NCBI GenBank assembly: GCA_001771235.1
Contig: METF01000229.1
Location: 12,383 to 17,574 of the forward strand
Direction of reading: 5' to 3'
Source: Candidatus Zhuqueibacterota bacterium RBG_16_48_16
GTDB lineage: Bacteria; Zhuqueibacterota; Zhuqueibacteria; Residuimicrobiales; Sediminimicrobiaceae
DNA length: 5,192 nt
Shown piece by piece: positions 1 through 5,187 of this stretch. The position numbers and the translations under genes are program-made. How positions within the stretch are numbered: position 1 is the stretch's first letter; every line of letters starts with the position of its first letter. A model generated the notes under the pieces. That model searched no databases. It had not been told where the DNA came from and worked only from the letters and a program-made list of their open reading frames with translations.

Positions 1-2
1 GG

Positions 3-437
3 GAGCAAAATATTTCCCAACATGACGCCATTCCGAAAACGGCCATTCAACTGGTTCAAATTCGCGCCGATGATTACGTGGAAAAATCAAGAATCCTGTT
101 TCTCGGTCTGGTCAACGCGGATTCGTCCGAAGCCGAAAAAATGGATTGGCGATCCGAAAAAACGATGGCCCGAAAGCTCATCAATGAGGCTTCTTTTATC
201 AAAGAAAATCTATCGCCGGGCCAGGATGAACAAATCAAGCTGCTGGTCGAGGAGCTTGAATTGATCCTCCTGCAAATAGCCAATCTGGAACAACAGCATG
301 ACCTTGAAAGTATCGAGCTGATTAAAAGCGGCATCGACCGCAAAGGACTTTTGCTCAAAATCAATGTGCATGATTTGAATAAAGTCCGGAGCCATCCGGA
401 GAGAAAAGAAAAAAGCAATAAACAGATGGAGTCATAA
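3..437 (+). CDS. C-terminal part of a probable anti-sigma/zinc-finger-associated protein (5' truncated)
   Basis: The reading frame is open from the window edge to a TAA at 435-437, giving 144 residues with no start visible. A GTG at 78 could start a shorter product, but the frame continues upstream with plausible coding sequence, so I read it as a truncated gene. The product is helical, charged and has no signal peptide or membrane segment. Its pattern is a hydrophobic strand (RILFLGLVNAD), a basic helix (MARKLINEASFIKE), an acidic amphipathic helix (LLVEELELILLQIANLE) and a final GLLLKINV strand. From memory, this order resembles the C-terminal region of proteins with an N-terminal putative zinc finger that sit beside ECF sigma factors. 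No Cys/His zinc motif lies in the visible part, so the role is an inference. The next gene starts one base after the stop, so both are almost certainly co-transcribed. Confidence 0.8.
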   Translation, partial: EQNISQHDAIPKTAIQLVQIRADDYVEKSRILFLGLVNADSSEAEKMDWRSEKTMARKLINEASFIKENLSPGQDEQIKLLVEELELILLQIANLEQQHDLESIELIKSGIDRKGLLLKINVHDLNKVRSHPERKEKSNKQMES

Positions 438-438
438 A

Positions 439-1572
439 ATGAAAACAATCAAGAAAGCAATCTCTGGCCTGGTATTGACATGCTGTTTTCTTTTGTTCAC
501 TTTTTCGTCGCTATCACCGGCCGAATTCCCACCATTGAACCTGATGCTGGCACCCGCGGCACTGCAGTCCGACCCGGCTTATGAAAGCCTTAAAAAAGCA
601 AAAGAGCTGATGTACGATGATAGATACCAGCAAGCGATCGCCGCATTCAAAGAGATTACCAACAAGTATCCCCAAAGCTCGTTTGTGGCCGAGAGCTATT
701 TCTGGATAGCTTACAGCCTGGAAAAAGAGGCAAAGAACGATGAAAAAGCGTTCGAAGCCAACAAGTTCGTTGTCGATTCCTATCCCAATTCGGAATGGGC
801 TGACGACGCCAAAGCCAACATGGTAAAACTTGCGAAAAAGCTGTACAGCCAGGGCAAGCCGCGCTATAAAGTCTATCTGCAGGAATCTGGAGAAGACCCG
901 GATGAGGATGTCAAGCTTGCCGCATTGACGGCATTAGGCCAACTGGACAGCGAAGAGGCGTTGCCCGTTTTGGTCGATGTTTTAAACTCCCCTAAAAGCA
1001 GCAGGAATGTAAAAGAAAAAGCTATATTTGCCATCAGCCAGATCGGCGGCGCAGAAGCGATCAAAGCACTGCAAAGTGCGGCCAGGAACGATGCCGAGCC
1101 GGAGCTTCAGGAAAAGGCGATTTTTTGGATCGGCCAGGAAGGCGGCTCCCAGAGCTTGAATACGCTTTTGGATATCTACAAAAGCACAAAGAATTCCCAG
1201 GCAAAAGAAAAGATCATTTTTGCCATCAGCCAGATCGGCGGCGAGCAGGCCCTGTCGATTCTCGAAGGATTCGCCAAAGACGATGCCAATCCGGACGTCC
1301 AGGAAAAGGCTATTTTTTGGATCGGCCAGGAGGGCAGCGCAACGAGCTTGTCCAGACTCATCAATATCTATAAAACCACCTCCAATCCGAAAGCCGGGGA
1401 GCATATTCTTTTTGCGGCAAGCCAGGTCGGTTCGGCTGAGGCCGTCGACTTTTTGATCGATGTGGCAAAAAATGAATCGGCTCTCGATCTCAGGAAAAAA
1501 GCCATTTTCTGGCTGGGCCAGTCAGACAGTGATAAAGCCCGCGATGCTTTGGTGGAGATCATCAACCAGTGA
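439..1572 (+). CDS. Exported TPR and HEAT-repeat protein
   Basis: The 377-residue product begins with a Sec signal peptide: KK near the N-terminus, a hydrophobic stretch at about 9-25, and possible cleavage after SPA at 28. Cys15-Cys16 sit inside the hydrophobic core and do not form a good lipobox, so a soluble periplasmic protein is likelier than a lipoprotein. Residues 45-135 form TPR-like helical pairs of the BamD/YbgF style (AYESLKKAKELMYDDRY, then SYFWIAYSLEKEA). From about 157 to the C-terminus run seven HEAT repeats, with the key aromatic at 197, 229, 261, 293, 325 and 357, exactly 32 residues apart. The repeats alternate between FAISQ-type and FW[IL]GQ-type helices. HEAT and TPR arrays are protein-binding scaffolds; no catalytic residues are apparent. 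The ATG has GGAG at 428-431, seven bases upstream, lying within the end of the preceding gene. It shares an operon with that gene, and the partner is unknown. Confidence 0.93.
   Translation: MKTIKKAISGLVLTCCFLLFTFSSLSPAEFPPLNLMLAPAALQSDPAYESLKKAKELMYDDRYQQAIAAFKEITNKYPQSSFVAESYFWIAYSLEKEAKNDEKAFEANKFVVDSYPNSEWADDAKANMVKLAKKLYSQGKPRYKVYLQESGEDPDEDVKLAALTALGQLDSEEALPVLVDVLNSPKSSRNVKEKAIFAISQIGGAEAIKALQSAARNDAEPELQEKAIFWIGQEGGSQSLNTLLDIYKSTKNSQAKEKIIFAISQIGGEQALSILEGFAKDDANPDVQEKAIFWIGQEGSATSLSRLINIYKTTSNPKAGEHILFAASQVGSAEAVDFLIDVAKNESALDLRKKAIFWLGQSDSDKARDALVEIINQ
1009..1572 (+). repeat. 192-bp tandem HEAT-coding repeat (about 2.9 units)
   Basis: At DNA level the HEAT array is a tandem repeat with a 192-bp period: 1009-1200, 1201-1392 and a partial unit 1393-1572. 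Units one and two share a 24-base exact match (1027-1050 and 1219-1242) and a near-identical 39-base block (1108-1146 and 1300-1338). The third unit is more diverged. Each unit encodes one FAISQ-type and one FW[IL]GQ-type HEAT repeat, so duplication apparently copied pairs of repeats. Such identity is also a possible substrate for slippage or recombination that changes copy number. Confidence 0.85.
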
Positions 1573-1641
1573 TATACTAGTACTACAGCGAAAGTTCAGA
1601 GTGGAATATAGATCTATCAATTTCTTTTACTAAAAAGAGGA

Positions 1642-1775
1642 TGTCATTCCTTTAGGAATCCTTGTCAAGAGTGCACAAATTGAAAAAAACGCAGGCTGAT
1701 ATGGGAGTTCCTCCTAAAAAAGGCCATTACGGCGGGTACGATGACACAGTTACAAAGATTCTCAAGAGAATGACA
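1642..1775. mobile_element. MITE-like element with hairpin terminal inverted repeats
   Basis: The unit begins TGTC followed by a hairpin (ATTCCT-TT-AGGAAT, 1646-1659) and ends with a mirror hairpin (ATTCTC-AA-GAGAAT, 1758-1771) followed by GACA. The 19-base ends match at 15 positions when inverted. The four differences fall as two compensating base-pair swaps that keep each 6-bp stem perfect. The 134-bp length, lack of a gene, and inverted hairpin ends fit a non-autonomous miniature element or a BIME-like pair of REP palindromes. No clear target-site duplication is seen at the edges. From memory, TGTCATTCC...GGAATC palindromes are common intergenic repeats in FCB genomes. Mobility is inferred, not shown. 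Confidence 0.5.
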
Positions 1776-1844
1776 GTTACGCTGAATTCAGGACACGGCA
1801 GGAGGCATTCGGCCGACTAGAACGAGGCGCCCGACAAACCATAA

Positions 1845-1866
1845 GTCATTCCTTAAGGGATTGACA
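1845..1866. repeat. Third copy of the GTCATTCC palindrome
   Basis: The sequence GTCATTCC-TTAA-GGGATTGAC followed by A is a near-perfect palindrome centred on CCTTAAGG (1851-1858), with one extra base in the right arm. Its left arm GTCATTCC is identical to that of the hairpin at 1643-1650, so it looks like a single, unpaired relative of the ends of the MITE-like unit. The right arm contains a TTGACA hexamer, which could act as a -35 box, but I see no suitable -10 box at the expected distance. Confidence 0.5.
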
Positions 1867-1888
1867 TAAAAAGTTTCGCCGTAGTCCT

Positions 1889-1906
1889 GGTTTGGAATAA
1901 CAAACC
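1889..1906. repeat. Short perfect hairpin upstream of the second HEAT gene
   Basis: GGTTTG (1889-1894) and CAAACC (1901-1906) form a perfect 6-bp stem around a GAATAA loop. There is no T-tract after it, so it is not an intrinsic terminator. It lies 92 bases before the gene and could sit in its leader, but a role is unproven. Confidence 0.3.
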
Positions 1907-1998
1907 CACTTGAACCCGTTGCCTCCGTTCAATCCGCGTTCCAAATTGGTTCCGACTTGGCAGGAATAAGAATTGATGCACTAATAAGGGAGAGATGA

Positions 1999-3183
1999 AT
2001 GAACTCACATCCCATAAAAACCGGACTCGTTAAAAGCTTGCTACTGGCCCTGCTTTGGCATAGCGGCTATTTTTTCCAGGCGGCATGGCCGCAGGAAGAA
2101 AATAACCTGCCGGATTATTTCACAAAAATAGAAAGTGGTGCGGATTTGCCGCAAAAAATCGTTCAGGCCGCGAATCGCTTCAGAAAAGAAAACAGTGGCG
2201 ACCGGTTTTGGGTCGGCTACGGATTCGAGCCGCGCGAGGATATCCATTTTCACGACATTTGTATCCATGACGACGGCGGCATCAGCATATCAAGAGGCGG
2301 GCCTGGAACCGTCATTCGGGAGGAGGATGATTTAAAGACCCATGCCCTGCATGCATTGAGTCAATTGGGCGATGAAGAAGCGACGAAAAAATTATCAGCA
2401 CAGAAAAGGGAATTCATCAAAAGCGATTGTGAAGATTGGGGCGTTTTTTACCTGCTCGAGTCGGAATCTCTATCGGTCGACAGGATCAAGCTGATCCATT
2501 TTCGCAGCCGAAAGATGTTTAAGGAGTACCCGGTTTTCTGGCTCGGTGAGCAGGAAACCAACGGTAGTTTTGAGTATCTGGCGGGGATCATTCAAAATAA
2601 AGAGTACACTGAGCGGGTTATCGAGCCGGCGATATTCGTCATCAGCCTGCACGATCATCCGCAAACAATAGGCTTTTTACAGAAAATCGCAGGCGGAAAG
2701 CAAACCGCAGAAATTCGCAAAAGCGCGGCTTTTTGGCTGGGACAAATTCCCGGCGACGACAGCTTTGCCGCCCTGGCAGGGCTGTTCAAAGATGAAAAGA
2801 ACCGTGATATGAAAGAACAGATCATTTTTGCCATCAGCCAGCATGGTAGCGAAAAGGTCACGGACCAGCTCGTGAAAATCGCCAACAGCGATCCCGATTT
2901 TGAGATACGCAAGAAAGCCATCTTTTGGCTGGGACAAATGGCCGGCAGGAAAACCCTCGAAGCCCTGGGTGATATTGCGGAAAGTGATGACGAAACGGAA
3001 ATAAAAACAAACGCCATCTTTGCCATCAGTCAGCATAAAGACCAAGAGCACGCCGTAGAGTTGTTGATGGACATCGCCAGGCACAACAAGAATTCTGAAG
3101 TGAGGAAAAAGGCCATGTTCTGGCTGGGACAAACAGCCGATCCCCGCGCCGTCGCGTTTTTCAAACAAGTTTTGGTCGAATGA
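1999..3183 (+). CDS. Exported HEAT-repeat protein with a distinct N-terminal domain
   Basis: The 394-residue product starts at an ATG preceded by AAGGGAG (1986-1992, six-base spacing). An overlapping ATG at 1995 is in another frame and soon meets a stop. Residues 1-30 look like a Sec signal peptide, with cleavage near QAA at 27-29. Residues 31-105 are an unassigned domain with WVGYGFEPRE, a His/Asp-rich segment (HFHDICIHDDGG) and a Gly-rich turn. About nine HEAT repeats follow, with equivalent core positions at 118, 150, 180, 213, 245, 277, 309, 341 and 374. From 180 onward they strictly alternate FWLG[EQ] with F[AV]IS types. The protein probably works as a periplasmic binding scaffold, with partner unknown. 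It is paralogous to the upstream HEAT protein in the repeats only. The His/Asp cluster might bind metal, but this is speculative. The 426-bp gap suggests a separate promoter. Confidence 0.92.
   Translation: MNSHPIKTGLVKSLLLALLWHSGYFFQAAWPQEENNLPDYFTKIESGADLPQKIVQAANRFRKENSGDRFWVGYGFEPREDIHFHDICIHDDGGISISRGGPGTVIREEDDLKTHALHALSQLGDEEATKKLSAQKREFIKSDCEDWGVFYLLESESLSVDRIKLIHFRSRKMFKEYPVFWLGEQETNGSFEYLAGIIQNKEYTERVIEPAIFVISLHDHPQTIGFLQKIAGGKQTAEIRKSAAFWLGQIPGDDSFAALAGLFKDEKNRDMKEQIIFAISQHGSEKVTDQLVKIANSDPDFEIRKKAIFWLGQMAGRKTLEALGDIAESDDETEIKTNAIFAISQHKDQEHAVELLMDIARHNKNSEVRKKAMFWLGQTADPRAVAFFKQVLVE
2617..3183 (+). repeat. 192-bp HEAT-coding super-repeat of the second HEAT gene
   Basis: The same 192-bp period as in the upstream gene is present: 2617-2808, 2809-3000 and 3001-3183 (the last is partial, and its final repeat is one residue longer). 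A TTTTGGCTGGGACAAAT block recurs at 2730-2746 and 2922-2938. A 23-base block at 2819-2841 is identical to 1211-1233 in the upstream gene. This shows common origin of the two arrays, or later sequence exchange between them. Confidence 0.75.
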
Positions 3184-3196
3184 AAATTGTGTGGTA

Positions 3197-3229
3197 AACC
3201 CTGACAGGGTTCCGAACCCTGTCAGGGTT
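3197..3229. repeat. Perfect 15-bp inverted repeat, REP-like or factor-type hairpin
   Basis: The arms at 3197-3211 and 3215-3229 are perfectly complementary over 15 bp around a CCG loop. Each arm (AACCCTG-A/T-CAGGGTT) is itself a near-perfect palindrome with a single central base, so the block can also be read as a direct repeat of a 15-bp palindrome. It lies 13 bases after the stop of the second HEAT gene, where it could stop transcription or protect the mRNA 3' end. There is no T-tract, so it is not a canonical intrinsic terminator. From memory, similar CCCTGACAGGG repeats are scattered through FCB genomes. Confidence 0.75.
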
Positions 3230-3421
3230 ACAACCGGTTGAAAAATTCGAAATTGATTTTCAAAAGCAATATTCGTATCTTGGGGCCGATTGAGAAATCG
3301 AGAAATGCAAAAAGTGGCTTGATCGTAATTCCACTCCTTTCTACTGTCTGATCTAACCAAAAGACAACCTGCGCAGTTCTTATTTTTTAAAGGCCGATGA
3401 ATTCATTCTAGCCAAATAACC

Positions 3422-3450
3422 ATTGAGCCAGAACGTGGTTTGTGCTCAAT
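3422..3450. promoter_or_regulatory. Hairpin or dyad upstream of the small secreted-protein gene
   Basis: ATTGAGC (3422-3428) and GCTCAAT (3444-3450) are perfect 7-bp inverted arms. Inside them, GAAC (3431-3434) can pair with GTTT (3438-3441) around a GTG loop, separated from the outer stem by a 2x2 internal loop. It ends 59 bases before the gene start, just before a weak -35-like TTGAAA. It could be an operator or a structured leader; the function is not known. Confidence 0.35.
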
Positions 3451-3496
3451 TTCACTTGAAAATTCACGCTCCAACTTTTTAAACAGCTTACTTCAT

Positions 3497-3502
3497 GGGA
3501 GG
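3497..3502 (+). promoter_or_regulatory. Ribosome binding site that fixes the start at 3510
   Basis: GGGAGG sits seven bases before the ATG at 3510. An in-frame ATG at 3495 overlaps this site and has no ribosome site of its own, and it would add MGGYK ahead of a normal signal peptide. The 3510 start is therefore much more likely. Confidence 0.85.
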
Positions 3503-3509
3503 CTACAAA

Positions 3510-4040
3510 ATGAGAAACATTATCTCCATCCTTTTTATCGTTTTTGCAAACGCCTTGTTTTCCCAGGAAACTCCTGCGCAAGACATCGGACTCACGCAGT
3601 TGACACTCGAACAAAAGCTGGATCGTTCTGTGATGAACTCGGTTTCGTACCTGAGCATGGGTCTATCCTTCGCGAAATCTATGGGCAAGACCGCCGAAGA
3701 ATACGGCGAATATTGTGCCGGCCTGGCTATACCTGCCTACCAGTTTTTAATCGGGAGGAGCCCCATCGAAGTGATCAACGTCATCTATGGCGTTCAGCAG
3801 ACGGATAAGAACTTTGAGATACAAATAGACGAAAGCTCAGGGTCCTCATTGACCGGTCGCATGAGCTTGTTCGGACTTTCATACATCCGGCTCTCGGATG
3901 GATTCGGAGGGGTAACCGAAGCGGATTTCTACACTTTTTATAACACCTTTTTTAAGAAATTTGTCGAATCAGTCGGATTTGCATACGAATACGAAGTAAA
4001 AGAGGATTGGATCGTTTTCACCATAAACAAAAACGACTGA
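3510..4040 (+). CDS. Small exported protein of unknown function
   Basis: From the ATG chosen by the GGGAGG site the product has 176 residues. Residues 1-19 form a short signal peptide with a hydrophobic core ending in FSQ, a cleavage context typical of FCB bacteria, so the mature protein is about 155 residues. The mature part starts with helices (LEQKLDRSVMNSVSYLSMGLSFAKSMG, about 32-59). A TAEEYGEYCAGLAIPAYQF segment (61-79) holds the only cysteine, C69. An alternating-hydrophobic stretch rich in Ser/Gly follows (100-130). It then has an aromatic helix (DFYTFYNTFFKKFVES) and a final strand DWIVFTIN. The helix-strand-helix-strand layout suggests a small alpha/beta ligand-binding fold, but I do not recognise the family. 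Neighbours lie over 170 bp away on both sides, so it may be monocistronic. Confidence 0.85.
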   Translation: MRNIISILFIVFANALFSQETPAQDIGLTQLTLEQKLDRSVMNSVSYLSMGLSFAKSMGKTAEEYGEYCAGLAIPAYQFLIGRSPIEVINVIYGVQQTDKNFEIQIDESSGSSLTGRMSLFGLSYIRLSDGFGGVTEADFYTFYNTFFKKFVESVGFAYEYEVKEDWIVFTINKND

Positions 4041-4105
4041 GAGAAAAAATAAAAAATTTCTCATAAAAACAATTGACATTTTGCCTAAAATATTCGATTT
4101 TTACT

Positions 4106-4131
4106 TAAATGTTGTAATAAGAAAACATTTA
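4106..4131. promoter_or_regulatory. 8-bp dyad in the AT-rich leader of the type IX cargo gene
   Basis: TAAATGTT (4106-4113) and AACATTTA (4124-4131) are perfect inverted arms around a ten-base spacer, so the half-site centres are about 18 bp apart, compatible with a dimeric regulator on DNA or an RNA hairpin. It lies in the 178-bp gap 4041-4218, which is very AT-rich and also has a TTGACA at 4073-4078 and an unused AGGGGAG at 4140-4146. No pair of -35 and -10 boxes at good spacing is clear, so the promoter itself is not placed. Confidence 0.4.
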
Positions 4132-4218
4132 TATAAAAAAAGGGGAGTAAGAAAATAAAAAATCAAACCAGTCTATAGCTCGAAACCCAACAGTCCCTAA
4201 AAGTAAAGGAGAGTAAAA

Positions 4219-5160
4219 ATGCCAAAATTTACAAAGCTCCTGTCAACTGTAATTTTCCTCTTTATCTTTTTGCTTCATAGCCAATTATACGCCCAGGAAG
4301 GTACGACTTTCCAGCAACAGGACGATGAGTTCGGCCTGGCTGTTATGGAAGCTGAAAATTATACGGAACAAGTCCCGGGGGCCGATTCCTATTTTGAATT
4401 TGTAACCGAACCCGCGCTTTTTTCAGGAACCGGCGCCATGCAAGCGTTGCCGGATGCCGCCGTCTTTGCAGATGCCGCGTCGGCCCTGGCAAACTCAGCG
4501 GTCTTGAATTATGTGGTCAATTTTATCAGGGCGGATTCGGTGTTTATCTGGACTCGTGCCAGTCATCTGGATTGCAGCCACGATTCCTACCACGCCGGCA
4601 TAGACGGCGAAATCCTTGATTTGACGGATAGGATCGGTTTTCATGGTGAAGCCCCCGGTGAATGGTTCTGGCTGGGCATAAACATGGACAATGCAAAACC
4701 GGTATTTTATATCGACTCGCCGGGAGAGCATGTGTTCCAGGTGTTCATGCGCGAAGGCGGCCTGAAAATCGACAAGTTTGTGCTCACCACCAGCAGGGAT
4801 TATGACCCGCTTTTTGAAGGTGACCTGGGACCTGCCGAGACGCCCGCAACCGGCGTTGAATCGCCGAAGGACGCTTCTGTTCAGGATTTTCGCTTGAATC
4901 AGAATTATCCCAATCCCTTCAATCCCTCTACAACGATTTCATACAATCTGGCAAAAAACAGCCTTGTCAGCTTGAAGGTCTATAACGTCTCCGGGCACCT
5001 GGTAGCCACACTGGTCAATGGCTTTCAGAACGCCGGTAATCATACGATCACATGGAATGGTAGCGACGAGAATAGCAGCCCATTGGCAAGCGGGATTTAT
5101 TTAGCGCGGCTTACCGCCGGGTCGCATACTTCCACGGTGAGAATGTTGCTTATGCGATGA
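4219..5160 (+). CDS. Carbohydrate-binding-like protein with type IX secretion (Por) sorting domain
   Basis: The 313-residue product starts at an ATG with AAGGAG seven bases upstream (4206-4211). A signal peptide covers residues 1-25 (hydrophobic at 7-20, ending LYAQ). Residues 41-191 form a beta-sandwich module opening with VMEAENY. It has FSGTGAMQALPD (68-79), SVFIWTRAS (107-115), HDSYHAGIDG (121-130) and REGGLKIDKFVLT (178-190), a pattern like the CBM6/GH115-C-terminal type of carbohydrate-binding domain. A linker at 192-222 follows. The tail at 223-313 has NQNYPNPFNPSTTISY, LKVYNVSGHLVATLV and LASGIYLARL, and ends in a basic MLLMR. That is a type IX sorting domain of the FlgD-Ig-like form. 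The protein is thus probably carried across the outer membrane and released or anchored, binding a polysaccharide. No catalytic domain is present and the substrate is unknown. Confidence 0.92.
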   Translation: MPKFTKLLSTVIFLFIFLLHSQLYAQEGTTFQQQDDEFGLAVMEAENYTEQVPGADSYFEFVTEPALFSGTGAMQALPDAAVFADAASALANSAVLNYVVNFIRADSVFIWTRASHLDCSHDSYHAGIDGEILDLTDRIGFHGEAPGEWFWLGINMDNAKPVFYIDSPGEHVFQVFMREGGLKIDKFVLTTSRDYDPLFEGDLGPAETPATGVESPKDASVQDFRLNQNYPNPFNPSTTISYNLAKNSLVSLKVYNVSGHLVATLVNGFQNAGNHTITWNGSDENSSPLASGIYLARLTAGSHTSTVRMLLMR

Positions 5161-5187
5161 TCGAAGCGGTACACCCCAGAGCAACAT
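5143..5187. terminator. Inverted repeat spanning the 3' end of the last gene
   Basis: ATGTTGCT (5143-5150, still coding) is perfectly complementary to AGCAACAT (5180-5187). GAG (5139-5141 region) can extend pairing with CTC (5188-5190) across a one-base bulge. The 29-base loop contains the stop codon. It may be part of a terminator, but the window ends five bases later, so a T-tract cannot be checked. Confidence 0.25.

Larger units (their letters stand above)
1573..1998. other. Palindrome-rich intergenic region
   Basis: This 426-bp gap separates the two HEAT genes. It holds two short perfect palindromes, TACTAGTA (1575-1582) and ATAGATCTAT (1608-1617), a MITE-like unit (1642-1775), a third related palindrome (1845-1866) and a 6-bp hairpin with a six-base loop (GGTTTG/CAAACC, 1889-1906). 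A 39-codon frame opens at ATG 1701 and ends at TAG 1820, but it has no convincing ribosome site and overlaps the repeat, so I do not call it a gene. A TTGACA at 1861-1866 lacks a good -10 partner. No T-rich intrinsic terminator is visible after the upstream gene. Confidence 0.75.
3184..3509. other. Intergenic spacer before the small secreted-protein gene
   Basis: The spacer is 326 bp. It starts with a strong inverted repeat (3197-3229) and the abutting perfect 10-bp palindrome CAACCGGTTG (3231-3240). A weak hairpin CGATT-GAGA-AATCG lies at 3287-3300, and an eight-base near-tandem (GAGAAATC/GAGAAATG) at 3292-3307. A hairpin at 3422-3450 precedes the next gene. A TTGAAA (3456-3461) with TTTAAA (3478-3483) sixteen bases later is a weak promoter candidate. 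I see no gene here on either strand. Confidence 0.7.

Noticed and set aside
451..486. Cys15-Cys16 of the first HEAT protein as a lipobox
   Set aside because: The residues before it (LVLT) do not fit the usual L-[AS]-[GA]-C, and a hydrophobic stretch continues after it, so a normal signal peptide cleaved near residue 28 is more likely.
982..1404. Antisense open frame (140 codons) within the first HEAT gene
   Set aside because: It is a by-product of the codon pattern of the tandem repeats and overlaps a well-supported gene entirely.
1701..1820. 39-codon frame in the first intergenic region (ATG to TAG)
   Set aside because: There is no convincing ribosome site, it overlaps the hairpin end of the MITE-like unit, and the length is within chance.
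2677..3360. Long antisense open frame (227 codons) across the 3' half of the second HEAT gene
   Set aside because: It mirrors the repeat periodicity of the sense gene, has no ribosome site, and its translation shows only reverse-complement echoes of the HEAT codons.
3495..3509. Upstream ATG adding MGGYK to the small secreted protein
   Set aside because: This ATG overlaps the GGGAGG that serves the ATG at 3510, and the downstream start gives a normal signal peptide.
4041..4062. GAGAAA/TTTCTC hairpin right after the small secreted-protein gene as a terminator
   Set aside because: The 6-bp stem is AT-rich with a ten-base loop and is not followed by a T-tract, so it is too weak to call.
4073..4110. 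TTGACA at 4073 as the -35 box of a sigma-70 promoter
   Set aside because: The six bases at 16-18 bp spacing (around GATTTT) do not resemble TATAAT. A promoter in this AT-rich stretch is likely but cannot be placed.
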